Source of the DNA: Candidatus Zixiibacteriota bacterium
GTDB taxonomy: Bacteria; Zixibacteria; MSB-5A5; GN15; PGXB01
Reading direction: 5' to 3'
Assembly (NCBI GenBank): GCA_016933695.1
Contig: JAFGAL010000001.1
Span: 1 to 64,000, forward strand
Length of the DNA stretch: 64,000 nt
In this document: positions 25,760 through 34,714 of the stretch, one piece after another
How positions within the stretch are numbered: position 1 is the first letter of the stretch
Layout of the letters: each line of letters opens with the position of its first letter
Translations under genes and position numbers: made by a program
The notes under the pieces: generated by a model
What the model saw: the letters and a program-made list of their open reading frames with translations, nothing else
Told to the model about the DNA's origin: nothing
The model's database searches: none

Positions 25760-26386
25760 TTACCATCTTGTACGACGCACGGTACGGCGGCGCGTGGTTT
25801 TACGCACCGAGGTATTCCGGGCGGATTTTCTGACGGTGGAGCGACGGGTCGCGGATTTGCGAGCAGTCGTCTTGCGCACCGGAGATTTCCGAGCGGCGCT
25901 TTTGCGCGTCGTGTTCTTGCGCGTCGAGGCCTTGCGGGCCGGCGACTGCTGAGTCTCGGGGTTGTTGGCCGACCACTTGCGAGCGGTCGTCTTGCGCGTC
26001 GACCACTTGCGGGCGGTCGTTTTGCGAGCCGGAGACTTGCGCGTGGTGGCCTTACGAGCCGGTGACTTGCGAGAAGTGGCTTTGCGCGTCGACCACTTGC
26101 GGGCGGTCGTCTTGCGAGCCGGTGACTTGCGCGTGGTGGCCTTGCGGGCCGGTGACTTGCGCGTGGTGGCCTTGCGGGCCGGTGACTTGCGCGTGATGGC
26201 CTTGCGGGCCGGTGACTTGCGCGTGGTGGCCTTGCGAGCCGGTGACTTGCGGGTCACTTTGCTGCGCGTCGTGCTGGTCTTGCGGGTTGTCGCTTTCTTA
26301 GCCGGAGATTTCCGAGTCGTACTCTTTCCGGTCTTCGTCGCACGTCTTTTTGTCGTCCGGTTGGTCTTGTTAGTCCGGGTGGGCAT
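25760..26386 (-). CDS. histone H1-like lysine/arginine-rich repeat protein
   Basis: 208 residues, almost entirely Lys, Arg, Thr, Ser, Ala and Pro, with a single Glu and no Asp. The core is a decapeptide of the form KSPARKATTR, seen about eight times, with variants carrying Trp (KWSTRKTTAR). SPxK/SPxR motifs resemble the DNA minor-groove binding SPKK motif of eukaryotic H1 tails; bacterial analogues are AlgP and the H1-like proteins of Chlamydia and Bordetella. It is most likely a nucleoid-associated DNA-binding protein. GGGAGGAT precedes the ATG, and it has its own terminator. Confidence 0.85.
   Translation of the reverse strand: MPTRTNKTNRTTKRRATKTGKSTTRKSPAKKATTRKTSTTRSKVTRKSPARKATTRKSPARKAITRKSPARKATTRKSPARKATTRKSPARKTTARKWSTRKATSRKSPARKATTRKSPARKTTARKWSTRKTTARKWSANNPETQQSPARKASTRKNTTRKSAARKSPVRKTTARKSATRRSTVRKSARNTSVRKTTRRRTVRRTRW
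25990..26260. repeat. 30-bp tandem DNA repeat encoding the decapeptide
   Basis: The unit GGTGACTTGCGCGTGGTGGC plus CTTGCGGGCC recurs with few changes. Several adjacent copies between about 26110 and 26250 are near-identical, which suggests recent expansion or gene conversion. The repeats also create long spurious frames on the plus strand. Confidence 0.85.
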
Positions 26387-26890
26387 GAGTGCGATCCTCC
26401 CTTCAACAGATGCAAGTGAATGTTATTCTAAGCCGAAAAGCCATTTCCGACTTAACTCCTTCTAAACAATAATCTTATCGACGGTCACGATAATTTGTTT
26501 AGCTTTATCAAGCCAGGAAAATGGATTTTTACGAGCCTGTGTAAAGATTGCATAGCGCCTATGGTTCAACATCTTGCGACAAAACGGCATTAATGGCAAT
26601 CACGGAAATGATTGTCGGTGATCCCGGCGGGTATTGTGACTGTGAAATTGATTTCATCTATTCGCCCAATCGGAGACATTCGGCAGAGTTCTGCATAAAA
26701 CCTCCACGGTGTGCGGCACTATGGGAAAACCGCCCCTGCGCAACCCGTAACACATTACAGCGCCATCACATATCAACACTTCATCATGTCAAACAGATCA
26801 CAAAAATGGCGAGTGACGGGATATTTTTCGCGAGGCATACCCTTTGCTTTATCCCCGGTCAGAAGAGTGAAGCAACGAGGAGCATGAATT
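26387..26890. other. divergent intergenic region, 504 bp
   Basis: It separates the H1-like gene (minus) from the unknown gene (plus). A TAGAAT hexamer at 26430-26425 on minus may be the -10 box of the H1-like gene, with no good -35. Near 26728 a short stretch AAACCGCCCCTGCG resembles half of the 343-362 palindrome. I see no gene in it. Confidence 0.45.
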
Positions 26891-27511
26891 ATGTTAGACG
26901 ACAAATATCAGCGCGGGTTTAGCGAGCAGAGACTGAAGTCGACGATGGAACCGAAGGTGCATCATGATTCCGGCGGTTTTTATATTAATACTTTTTCTGA
27001 AAACGTTAAGGTGTATTTTGACGATTATTATGTGTTTCTCGAGAATGTCTATGATCGCTGTCAGCGGGAATTGAACGAGATTAACGACAAGCTCGACACG
27101 ATTTCCGAGGAATACACCGAGACCCGAGCGTGTTTTCAGGCCAAGAAAATAATCGTTGAGCTGGTGCTTAAGACGGTGCGCAATTTCTACGTGGACGGGA
27201 CCAATTTCGGCGTGATCATGACGCCGTGGTGTCTGGGCACGGTGCTTCTTGAGAAGGTGGAAATTTTCCGGGGACGGCTTTCGCGCGGCGAGGTTGCCGA
27301 GGAGGAAATGCCGGAATACCCGTACTACGTTATCAGATACATCGACGAGATTTACAAGAAAACCCTGCTGGACCTGTTCGATTTCCCTCCGGAGGCGTTC
27401 AAGATGCGCTGGCAGTACAGTGAGCTTCTGAAGCGGTACAGCAAGGTATTGTCCAATATCACGACCTCTCTTAATTCGGTGCTCATGCAGATAAAGAATT
27501 ACGGTGCCTGA
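26891..27511 (+). CDS. conserved-looking protein of unknown family
   Basis: 206 residues, soluble, rich in aromatic and acidic residues (ENVKVYFDDYYVFLENVYDR), predicted mostly helical. There is no signal peptide or membrane segment. GAGGAG lies about eight bases before the ATG; an overlapping ATG seven bases earlier opens only a 12-codon frame. It is followed by a strong terminator and then an HD-GYP gene on the same strand. I do not recognise it, and nothing in the sequence suggests an enzyme. Confidence 0.75.
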   Translation: MLDDKYQRGFSEQRLKSTMEPKVHHDSGGFYINTFSENVKVYFDDYYVFLENVYDRCQRELNEINDKLDTISEEYTETRACFQAKKIIVELVLKTVRNFYVDGTNFGVIMTPWCLGTVLLEKVEIFRGRLSRGEVAEEEMPEYPYYVIRYIDEIYKKTLLDLFDFPPEAFKMRWQYSELLKRYSKVLSNITTSLNSVLMQIKNYGA

Positions 27512-27547
27512 TCATGTGATCAGGTTCTCTTCCTCCCTCCTACAGGT

Positions 27548-27584
27548 AAACCCCCGGTAATTTCCTCCCGCCGGGGGTTTTTTT
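27548..27584 (+). terminator. intrinsic terminator after the unknown gene
   Basis: AAACCCCCGG (27548-27557) and CCGGGGGTTT (27571-27580) form a perfect 10-bp stem, 13-base loop, followed by T's to 27584. Confidence 0.92.
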
Positions 27585-27648
27585 CAAGAAAACGCGCCTT
27601 TTTACCGATATAAAACTGTTGGGAAAACAATAGGAACACACTGGATAT

Positions 27649-28632
27649 ATGCCGGTTGGACACGTGAAAACAAAGGCGGGAACCCGGTTTCTGCCGATAT
27701 ATCTTGAATCGCTTCGTCTCGACACGGTCCTGGATTTCGATTTGTACATAAAAATCGGCCAGGAAATGGTGCTGTATCGATCGGCCGACCTGCCGTTTGT
27801 CGATAAAACCCGCGACATGCTGATCAACAACAATGTCAAGCGGTTGTATGTCACCGACAGCGATCGCAAGCATTACCAGCATTATATCGAACAGAACCTG
27901 ACCAATATTCTCAACGACCAGACCATTCCGGAAAAGCGCAAGGCGGGAATTCTATACGAAACATCGAAGTCACTGATGAAGGATGTGCTGGATAATCCCT
28001 CGTTCGGTGAGAATATCAAGCGTTCGCAGAACCTGGTGGCGGAGACGGTCGGTTTCGTGCTGAAAGGCCAGCAGGCGTTTCACAATCTGCTGAAAATCAG
28101 TTCGTTCGATTATTACACGTACACGCACTCGGTCAACGTCTGCACGTTCTCGATCGCGCTGGCGCAACAGGTCGGACGCAACGACGAGGAGTACCTGTAC
28201 GAACTGGGTCTGGGGGCGCTGTTACACGACGTCGGCAAGTCGCGCATATCCGAACGGATACTCAACAAGCGGACATCTCTTTCGCCGGTGGAGTATGAGC
28301 TGATGAAAAAACATCCCAAGTGGGGGGTGGAAATTCTGGCCCATACCGACCTGATCGAGGCGGCATCATATTATCCGGTCTTACAGCATCACGAGCGCGG
28401 ATCGCGCAACGGGTATCCCAATGGTCTGTCTCTGGATGAAATGCACGAATTCAGCAGGATTGTGGCGATCACCGACACGTTCGACGCCATGACCACGACC
28501 CGCGTGTACCAAAAGGCAATCGACACGTTCCCGGCCCTGCGAAACATGTTTCATCTGAAGGGTGAGTATGACGATACCCTTCTGAAGGCATTCGCAGAAC
28601 TGATGGGCCCCAGCGGTCTTTTACATATTTAA
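27649..28632 (+). CDS. HD-GYP domain protein, probable cyclic-di-GMP phosphodiesterase
   Basis: 327 residues. Residues 10-90 resemble the DUF3391-type N-terminal region often found before HD-GYP. The catalytic domain has THSVNVC (His160), LLHDVGK (HD at 193-194), HHERGSRNGYPNGL (HHE 247-249, GYP 255-257). The variant spacing HHERGSRNGYP differs slightly from the usual HHExxDGxGYP. It likely hydrolyses cyclic-di-GMP in the cytoplasm. No strong ribosome binding site is visible. It converges on recA, 20 bases between stops. Confidence 0.93.
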   Translation: MPVGHVKTKAGTRFLPIYLESLRLDTVLDFDLYIKIGQEMVLYRSADLPFVDKTRDMLINNNVKRLYVTDSDRKHYQHYIEQNLTNILNDQTIPEKRKAGILYETSKSLMKDVLDNPSFGENIKRSQNLVAETVGFVLKGQQAFHNLLKISSFDYYTYTHSVNVCTFSIALAQQVGRNDEEYLYELGLGALLHDVGKSRISERILNKRTSLSPVEYELMKKHPKWGVEILAHTDLIEAASYYPVLQHHERGSRNGYPNGLSLDEMHEFSRIVAITDTFDAMTTTRVYQKAIDTFPALRNMFHLKGEYDDTLLKAFAELMGPSGLLHI

Positions 28633-28652
28633 ATCACCAAAAAAAACATCCG

Positions 28653-29708
28653 CTATTCGGCAGTCGTGGCGGCCTCTTCCGGGGCGGTCTTCCCGCCTGT
28701 GGGAGCGCTTGTCCCGAATCCCATTTTTTCGCGCACACCGCTTTCGATACTGGCGTAGATATCGGCGTTTTCTTCGAGGAACCGTTTGGCGGCCTCACGT
28801 CCCTGTCCGAGCCGGTCGCTGTGATAGCTGTACCAAGCGCCGGATTTTTCGACGATTTCATATTGGGCGGCAAGATCGAGCAGTTCGCCGGAACGGGAAA
28901 TACCCTTGCCGTAGGTGATATCGAATTCGGCTTCGCGGAACGGCGGAGCGACCTTGTTTTTCACCACGCGCACGCGGGTTCGGCTTCCGACCACTTCCTG
29001 CTGGTCTTTGATAGTGGCGATTTTGCGGATATCGAGTCGTATCGTGGCATAGAATTTCAGGGCATTGCCGCCGGTGGTGGTTTCAGGATTGCCGAACATG
29101 ACGCCGATTTTCATGCGGATCTGGTTGATAAACACCACGGCGGTTTTGGATTTGGAGATCACACCGGTCAGTTTGCGCAGTGCCTGCGACATCAATCGCG
29201 CCTGCAGGCCCATGTGCGCGTCGCCCATCTCCCCTTCGATTTCGGCGCGCGGCACCAGTGCGGCGACTGAGTCGATCACGATCAGGTCGATCGCACTGGA
29301 ACGAACCAGAGTCTCGGTGATATCCAGCGCCTGTTCGCCGGTATCAGGCTGGGAGATCAGCAGGTTGTCGACATCGACTCCCAGCGCGCGGGCATAAACG
29401 GCATCGAGCGCATGTTCGGCATCGATAAAAGCGGCAATTCCGCCGACTTTCTGGGATTCGGCGATAAAGTGCAGAGCCAGAGTGGTTTTGCCGGAGCTTT
29501 CCGGCCCGTAGATTTCAATCACGCGGCCGCGCGGAATACCGCCCACGCCGAGCGCGAAATCCAGCCCGAGGGAACCGGTCGGGACGGTTTCGATCTTCTG
29601 CACGGCATCATCGCCCAGTCTCATAATCGCGCCCTTGCCGAATGATTTCTCAATCTGGTGCAGGGCGCTTTCGAGCGCCTTTTTCCGATCGGGGGTACCA
29701 ATCGCCAT
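28653..29708 (-). CDS. recA: recombinase RecA
   Basis: 351 residues from the ATG at 29708, which has AAAGGAG eight bases upstream; an in-frame ATG 13 codons earlier has none. Walker [10 protein letters not shown] is at residues 68-76; [20 protein letters not shown] and the DNA-binding loop region [15 protein letters not shown] follow. Catalyses strand exchange and stimulates LexA-type self-cleavage. The C-terminus is enriched in Ala, Thr and Glu. No LexA box that I trust is present upstream. Confidence 0.99.
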   Translation of the reverse strand: MAIGTPDRKKALESALHQIEKSFGKGAIMRLGDDAVQKIETVPTGSLGLDFALGVGGIPRGRVIEIYGPESSGKTTLALHFIAESQKVGGIAAFIDAEHALDAVYARALGVDVDNLLISQPDTGEQALDITETLVRSSAIDLIVIDSVAALVPRAEIEGEMGDAHMGLQARLMSQALRKLTGVISKSKTAVVFINQIRMKIGVMFGNPETTTGGNALKFYATIRLDIRKIATIKDQQEVVGSRTRVRVVKNKVAPPFREAEFDITYGKGISRSGELLDLAAQYEIVEKSGAWYSYHSDRLGQGREAAKRFLEENADIYASIESGVREKMGFGTSAPTGGKTAPEEAATTAE

Positions 29709-29760
29709 GGTGCTTTCTCCTTTTATCTGTAATTTCTTTTTTGTCATAATCAGTATACCG

Positions 29761-29766
29761 ATTATA
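29761..29766 (-). promoter_or_regulatory. possible recA -10 box
   Basis: TATAAT on the minus strand, consensus, 53 bases before the recA ATG. The -35 position (ACCCGC) is poor, so an activator or another start may be involved. Confidence 0.35.
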
Positions 29767-29886
29767 CAACGTAGACAATTCTTGCGGGTTCGGCTATCAC
29801 ATTTTGCAGACGTAATAAAATAATAACAACTCCCCCTGTCAAACAGTGTCAGTAAAAATGCATGCGGAACGGGAAAAATGAAAAAA

Positions 29887-30447
29887 TCAGGGCGTCGCCA
29901 ACGGGCTTTCGCACAGGCGGTCGTAAATCGGGCCGCGCGGAGTCAGAGTCGATTTAAACAAGACCAGCCGGTCGAGAATAACCGGTTGCGGGGTGAACTC
30001 GTAGTTTTCAATATATGCGGCCAGGTCATCCAGTCCATAGCTTTCCCGCACCCGTCCGAGGGTTAGATGCGGTTTGAAGGGGCGGTTCTCACGCTCGAAA
30101 CCGAGCCGGGCGGTGTGCTCGTCCATGTCGCGGGCAATTGCCTGTAGACGGTCGATTTGCCCGGTCAGGCCGACCCAGTAGACGCGCGGGCGTTTGAGAT
30201 TGGGAAACGCCCCGAGACCGCCGGTTGCGCAGGTAATAACAGTATGTCCGGCGGCGGTTTGGCGAACCGCATCCGTGATCGCCTCGACCTGTTTTTCCGG
30301 CGTTTCGCCGAGGAATTTAACCGTCAGGTGGACATTTTTCGGGGTCACCCATTTGATTCGCGGGCCTTTTTGCTTGAGGGCGAAAATAATCCGCCCCAGT
30401 TCTTCTTCGACTTCTTTGGGAAGCGGTAAAGCGATAAACAGGCGCAT
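29887..30447 (-). CDS. thpR: RNA 2',3'-cyclic phosphodiesterase
   Basis: 186 residues, 2H phosphoesterase family (LigT/ThpR). The two catalytic HxTx motifs are VHLTVKFLG and PHLTLGRV. It opens 2',3'-cyclic phosphates on RNA ends; the physiological substrate is debated. Its ATG overlaps the cinA stop by one base (TGATG), so translation is coupled. The cinA-thpR-recA neighbourhood is common in bacteria. Confidence 0.96.
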   Translation of the reverse strand: MRLFIALPLPKEVEEELGRIIFALKQKGPRIKWVTPKNVHLTVKFLGETPEKQVEAITDAVRQTAAGHTVITCATGGLGAFPNLKRPRVYWVGLTGQIDRLQAIARDMDEHTARLGFERENRPFKPHLTLGRVRESYGLDDLAAYIENYEFTPQPVILDRLVLFKSTLTPRGPIYDRLCESPLATP

Positions 30448-31688
30448 CAGTCAATCTCCAGAATCGTGCGGCGCAGAAGTTCCATTGCGGCATAGACCGA
30501 ACGTCGGCGATTGATTTCGCGGTCATTACCCAATCGAAGCAGTTTCGAGATTACGCCCGGTTCCGAGGAAACCGCGATATATACGGTCCCGACCGGTTTT
30601 TCGTCGGTGCCGCCGCCGGGCCCGGCGATACCGGTGATAGCGATGCCATAGTCCGAACCGAATTTCTCGCGAAGACCGCGCGCCATGGCTTCGGCCGTTT
30701 CGGCCGAGACTGCGCCGTGCTTTTCGAGAGTCTCTTCCGGCACGCCCAGAAGCCCGGTTTTGGAGCGGTTGGTGTAGGTCACCACGCCGCATGCGAAATA
30801 TCCTGATGATCCGGCCACCGACGTAATTTGTCCGGCCAGCAATCCGGCGGTGCAGGATTCGGCGACGGTGAGCGTTTGTTTGCGATCGGTGAGCAGTCGC
30901 CCGATAACCAATTCCAAGGTGTCATCATCGCGACCGAAGATATACTTGCCGACCACTTCGCTGAGACGTTCGGCGATTGTTTCGGCGTTTTCATCGGCGA
31001 CTTCCTGGCTCGGTCCGCGGGAGATAATGCGCAGATCGACACCGCTGTACGACGGCAGGTAGGCGAAACGCACCGACTCGGGCAGTTTGAGATGCGGGGT
31101 GATGCGCTCGGCGAGTTCCGATTCGATAATGCCGGTGGTGCGAAGTTTGATAACGCGGATGGCTTCCTGTTTGATACGCGCCTGCAGAAACGGAATCAAT
31201 TCCTCATCGACCATAATCATCATCTCGCGCGGGACACCGGGCAATGAAGCGAAGATTTTGCCTTCTTCGGTGATGACAATACCGACCGCGGAGCCGGTTT
31301 TGTTGGGCAGATAGGTTGCTCCCTGCGGCAGAAGCGCCTGGTTCTGGTTGATGGCGGGCATGTCGATCCCGCGCTCGGCATAGCGCCGCTTGATGTCGTC
31401 GAGAATGTCCTCGTGGAACACCAGATTGCGTTTGAACACTTTGACAATGGCACGCTTGGTGACATCGTCGTCGGTCGGTCCCAATCCGCCGGTGACGATA
31501 ACGATATCGGTGCGTCGGAGCGCCTGATAGATCACTTCTTCCATGCGCGGCAGATCATCGCCGACGGCGGTTTTGTACTGGACGGTCAGCCCGATTTCGG
31601 CCAGCCTTCGGGCGATATAGACCGAGTTGGTGTCGACAGTATGGCCGGTGATGATTTCATCGCCGATTGATATCAATTCCACATTCAT
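30447..31688 (-). CDS. cinA: CinA, nicotinamide-nucleotide amidase/pyrophosphatase-type protein
   Basis: 413 residues, two-domain CinA. The N-terminal MoCF-like domain (ELISIGDEIITGHTVDTN; VTGGLGPTDDD) hydrolyses ADP-ribose-type substrates in characterised members. The C-terminal PncC-like domain (VAESCTAGLLAGQITSVAGS; GIAGPGGGTDEKPVGTVYI) deamidates NMN in pyridine nucleotide salvage. Length is normal. It lies 28 bases after pgpA and overlaps thpR, so pgsA-pgpA-cinA-thpR forms one unit. Confidence 0.97.
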   Translation of the reverse strand: MNVELISIGDEIITGHTVDTNSVYIARRLAEIGLTVQYKTAVGDDLPRMEEVIYQALRRTDIVIVTGGLGPTDDDVTKRAIVKVFKRNLVFHEDILDDIKRRYAERGIDMPAINQNQALLPQGATYLPNKTGSAVGIVITEEGKIFASLPGVPREMMIMVDEELIPFLQARIKQEAIRVIKLRTTGIIESELAERITPHLKLPESVRFAYLPSYSGVDLRIISRGPSQEVADENAETIAERLSEVVGKYIFGRDDDTLELVIGRLLTDRKQTLTVAESCTAGLLAGQITSVAGSSGYFACGVVTYTNRSKTGLLGVPEETLEKHGAVSAETAEAMARGLREKFGSDYGIAITGIAGPGGGTDEKPVGTVYIAVSSEPGVISKLLRLGNDREINRRRSVYAAMELLRRTILEID

Positions 31689-31716
31689 TTTGGTTTCCCG
31701 CTGTGCTCGGTTGCGG

Positions 31717-32175
31717 TTATTTCATCATATATATGACGTATACAATAATCTGCGTTAACAGATTGGCCTGCACTCCGGCGATAACATCATCGGCGGTCAC
31801 GCCCCATCCGCGCGGGAGTTTCTCGGCGATATTGGCCGGGTAGATTTTAATCGCGTCGAATCCCCGAAAAGCGACAAAGGCAATGATATAATTGACCAGG
31901 GAGTATGGCACAAACAAGAGCGCGATAAACATCCCCGCCCATTCATCGACGACGATTTTTTTGGCGTCGTGACCAAGAATCGGTTCGGCGGCCGATGCCA
32001 GAACAACCGACAGCGCGGACATGACAACGACGGCGATTCCCAGGGAGACCAGATCACCCCGCAGAAGAAACCAGGCAATCAGCCAGGCCGGGATGGTCCC
32101 GGTGGTTCCGGGAATAAAACGACTGCAACCGGTATAAAAACCGGTCGCCAGCATTTTGATAATGGTGTCTTTCAT
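31717..32175 (-). CDS. pgpA: phosphatidylglycerophosphatase A
   Basis: 152 residues, membrane protein with about four hydrophobic segments. Family motifs SRFIPGTTGTI and VVDEWAGM are present, and FRGFDAIKIYPA follows. Removes phosphate from phosphatidylglycerophosphate to give phosphatidylglycerol, acting straight after PgsA. Its ATG overlaps the pgsA stop by four bases (ATGA), so the two steps are translationally coupled. Confidence 0.96.
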   Translation of the reverse strand: MKDTIIKMLATGFYTGCSRFIPGTTGTIPAWLIAWFLLRGDLVSLGIAVVVMSALSVVLASAAEPILGHDAKKIVVDEWAGMFIALLFVPYSLVNYIIAFVAFRGFDAIKIYPANIAEKLPRGWGVTADDVIAGVQANLLTQIIVYVIYMMK

Positions 32176-32759
32176 CGAAGCGTGTTCCTGATCATGGAGT
32201 AATATTTAATCGTGTAATCCAGCCCGGTATAGATCGTAATGAACGTCGTGGCGCCGATCAGGATGTCATAGACCAACTGGCGGTTGAACACCAGTAGATC
32301 GGCCAGCGGGCTTTGTATTTGGCGGAAGATCACATCCAGCGTGATAAGAAGCAAAATAAACGTGATCGTGGTCATCTGGACGACGGTTTTGGTCTTGGCC
32401 AGAAAGGTCGGCGTGATCATCAGGCCCTTGTAGGCGGCGATCGTTCGCAGTCCGGTGACAAAGAACTCGCGGGCGATAATCAACATGACCATCCAGGGGC
32501 GCGCGAGGTGAAGATATACCAGCGCGATGAAGGCGGTCGCGACCAGAATCTTGTCGGCCAGGGGATCCATGAATTTGCCGAATCCGGTGACGATGCCGTA
32601 TTTGCGGGCGTAGTGGCCGTCGGCGACATCGGTAAGCGCGGCGACCAGATACAAAAAGAACCCAAAGGCTCGGCTGTAGGCGTTTTCGGCGATAAAAAAC
32701 GACATGAAGATCGGCGCAATGATAATCCGCGACAGCGTCAATTTATTCGGCATATTCAT
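32172..32759 (-). CDS. pgsA: CDP-diacylglycerol-glycerol-3-phosphate phosphatidyltransferase
   Basis: 195 residues. The CDP-alcohol phosphotransferase signature is complete: DG-x2-AR-x8-G-x3-D-x3-D (DGHYARKYG to FMDPLAD). Makes phosphatidylglycerophosphate in the inner membrane. No Shine-Dalgarno sequence precedes the ATG, and a promoter sits so close that the message may be nearly leaderless. First gene of pgsA-pgpA-cinA-thpR. Confidence 0.96.
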   Translation of the reverse strand: MNMPNKLTLSRIIIAPIFMSFFIAENAYSRAFGFFLYLVAALTDVADGHYARKYGIVTGFGKFMDPLADKILVATAFIALVYLHLARPWMVMLIIAREFFVTGLRTIAAYKGLMITPTFLAKTKTVVQMTTITFILLLITLDVIFRQIQSPLADLLVFNRQLVYDILIGATTFITIYTGLDYTIKYYSMIRNTLR

Positions 32760-32769
32760 AAGTCAGGCC

Positions 32770-32798
32770 AATGTACGAACTTATGGCGGTGCTGTCAA
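32770..32798 (-). promoter_or_regulatory. promoter for pgsA with almost no leader
   Basis: On the minus strand TTGACA (32798-32793), 17-base spacer, TACATT (32775-32770). The expected start falls about four bases before the ATG at 32759. Confidence 0.6.
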
Positions 32799-32854
32799 AT
32801 GTAATGTCGGGCAACAATGACATGGTTCATATAACTACAATCACATTCAGGCAT

Positions 32855-32885
32855 AAAAAAACCCGCCATGGAAGACGGGCTTTTT
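32855..32885 (-). terminator. terminator after rplS
   Basis: On the minus strand GCCCGTC and GGCGGGT pair imperfectly around a short loop, followed by a run of seven T's. It lies 20 bases past the rplS stop. Confidence 0.8.
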
Positions 32886-32904
32886 ATGTACAACAGATGT
32901 TGTC

Positions 32905-33426
32905 TTATTCGTCGGTTTTTTCTTCGACAGAGGCATCCGGAGTGACATCGGCCGTCTCTTCGACCGATGCGGTGACTTTCGTTTCCGCTTTCATGTCCGG
33001 TTTGGCTTCTCTCGCGGCTTTCCTTGCTTTCTTGCCTTTCTTGGGGGCTTTTTCAGCCGAGGCTTTTTGCTCCGCCGGTTTCTCCTCGAGTTTTTCCTCG
33101 ATACGCGCCGATTTGCCGGTCAGATCGCGCAGGTAGTAGAGCTTGCTCTGGTGGACCTTGCCCTGTCGGATGCGCTGGATTTTGGAGACATTGGGTGAGT
33201 GGAGCGGGAATACTCTTTCCACGCCGACACCGTAGGTGATTTTGCGTACCGTGAAGGTTGCGCCGGTGCCGGAGCCGCGACGCCCGATCACCGTCCCCTG
33301 GAACACCTGGACGCGTTCCTTGTCGCCTTCTTTGATCTTGACATGAACCTTGACCGTATCGCCTGATTTAAATACAGGAATCTGATCCTTCATTTGGCCT
33401 TGTTCGATTTGCATTACCCGTTTCAT
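32905..33426 (-). CDS. rplS: ribosomal protein L19 with long charged C-terminal tail
   Basis: 173 residues; L19 proper ends near residue 113 ([22 protein letters not shown]), and the family is usually about 115 long. The extra 60 residues begin Glu/Lys-rich, pass a basic stretch ([14 protein letters not shown]) and end acidic, probably disordered. L19 lies at the subunit interface. AGAGG precedes the ATG. It is the last gene of the ffh-rpsP-khpA-rimM-trmD-rplS operon and is followed by a terminator. Confidence 0.97.
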   Translation of the reverse strand: MKRVMQIEQGQMKDQIPVFKSGDTVKVHVKIKEGDKERVQVFQGTVIGRRGSGTGATFTVRKITYGVGVERVFPLHSPNVSKIQRIRQGKVHQSKLYYLRDLTGKSARIEEKLEEKPAEQKASAEKAPKKGKKARKAAREAKPDMKAETKVTASVEETADVTPDASVEEKTDE

Positions 33427-33438
33427 CGGTCAAACCTC

Positions 33439-34191
33439 TTATTTATTCTCGTTATCTTTTTTTTCGAGAGTTTTAAGATATTCTTTATCGCTATCGTCCA
33501 AATCCAGCCGCTCCAAAAGCTCCGGCCGGTTGTTATATGTTTTCTTCAACGCCTGCAGTCGACGGAATCGCTCGATTTCACGGTGGTTGCCGCTCAGGAG
33601 TTCATCCGGGACGCGCAGGTCTTTGTACTCCTCCGGTCTGGTATAGACCGGCGGGCCAAGCCCGATTTCGACATGCGAGTCGGTGAGGGCCGATTCGAAA
33701 TTTCCCAGCACTCCCGGAATCAGCCGCGTGACGGCATCGAGGATGACCGCCGCGGCGGGTTCGCCGCCGGTGAGGACGTAATCGCCGATCGAAACCTCAT
33801 CGATTTCAAACAGCGACAACAGCCGCTCATCGACACCGAGATAGTGGCCGCAGATGACGGTCAGGCGCGTGCACAGTGAACAGGTCACCGCGATCGGCTG
33901 GGTAAACGTTTTGCCGGCCGCCGAGGTGAGAATGATTTTCTCTCCCTCGCGACTGGTGCGTTCGTATCCCAGGTCGCGCAGGCAGGCCGCAAGCGGTTCC
34001 ACTTTCAACACCATCCCGCCGCCACCACCGAACGGTTTGTCATCGGCGGTGCGGTGTTTGTCGAGGGTGTATTCCCGCAGGTCGATTATTCGTATTTCAA
34101 AGAGCCGTTTATTCTGTCCCCGGGCGATGATCGACTGGCTGATGACCGAGTCGAAATAGTCCGGAAACAGCGTTACAATCTCAATTTTCAT
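33439..34191 (-). CDS. trmD: tRNA (guanine-N1)-methyltransferase
   Basis: 250 residues from the ATG at 34191, inside the last codons of rimM (11-base overlap); the frame extends 11 codons further upstream but homologues begin at MKIEIVTLFPDYF. The SPOUT knot region GDYVLTGGEPAAAVILDAVT is intact. Methylates G37 of tRNA to prevent frameshifting. Position between rimM and rplS is the classical one. Confidence 0.97.
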   Translation of the reverse strand: MKIEIVTLFPDYFDSVISQSIIARGQNKRLFEIRIIDLREYTLDKHRTADDKPFGGGGGMVLKVEPLAACLRDLGYERTSREGEKIILTSAAGKTFTQPIAVTCSLCTRLTVICGHYLGVDERLLSLFEIDEVSIGDYVLTGGEPAAAVILDAVTRLIPGVLGNFESALTDSHVEIGLGPPVYTRPEEYKDLRVPDELLSGNHREIERFRRLQALKKTYNNRPELLERLDLDDSDKEYLKTLEKKDNENK

Positions 34192-34714
34192 CCGGGGAGT
34201 CAAAGATCCCCTCCGGAGGATCAAGGTGTATTACCTTCCGCCCAATATCGACGCGTTTCACGAACGCGGCGATCATCGGCAGGAGGTGTTGTTTTCCCTG
34301 TTTGTTTTCTATCACCAGCATGTCGTTGGCCGGATATTGTTCCACGGCGGCAATGACTCCCAGTTCCCGGTCGTTTAAGTCAACCGCGCGGCATCCGATC
34401 AAGTCGAAGTGGTAGTACTCTCCTTCGGGCAGTTCCCGCAAGTCGGCGCCCCTGATATACAGGTACTGATTGGTAAATCGTTTCGCCTCTTCCGGGCTGT
34501 CAACCCCGTCTATCTTCACCGTCAGTTTCCCCGAGATCCATCTCGCGGACACCAGGTTCAATTCATTCCAGCCCTGATTCGATTCAATCCAAAAAGCTGT
34601 CGATTGTTCAAAGCGTTCGGGAAAATCGGTCAACGGCTGGACATATAGTTCTCCGGCGACGCCACGGGGCCGTCCGAACCGTCCCACGACGACATACTCC
34701 GGTTTTATATCCAA
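34181..34714 (-). CDS. rimM: ribosome maturation factor RimM
   Basis: 177 residues. N-terminal RimM domain (VVVGRFGRPRGVAGELYVQP) and C-terminal PRC-barrel (YYHFDLIGCRAVDLNDRELG). Assists 16S processing and 30S head assembly with S19. It starts with TTG directly after the khpA stop (TAG-TTG), with GGAG three bases upstream, so expression likely depends on re-initiation. The end overlaps trmD. Confidence 0.96.
   Translation of the reverse strand: MDIKPEYVVVGRFGRPRGVAGELYVQPLTDFPERFEQSTAFWIESNQGWNELNLVSARWISGKLTVKIDGVDSPEEAKRFTNQYLYIRGADLRELPEGEYYHFDLIGCRAVDLNDRELGVIAAVEQYPANDMLVIENKQGKQHLLPMIAAFVKRVDIGRKVIHLDPPEGIFDSPDEN

Noticed and set aside
25962..26465. Plus-strand frame with repeated RAGDLRVVAL decapeptides
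   Set aside because: Produced by the 30-bp DNA repeat read backwards; the minus-strand reading has ribosome binding site, terminator and sensible composition.
29830..29850. LexA-like box upstream of recA (CTGT-TTG-ACAG)
   Set aside because: Spacing of three does not match CTGT-N8-ACAG or the GAAC-N4-GTTC type, and it lies well upstream of the -10 box.
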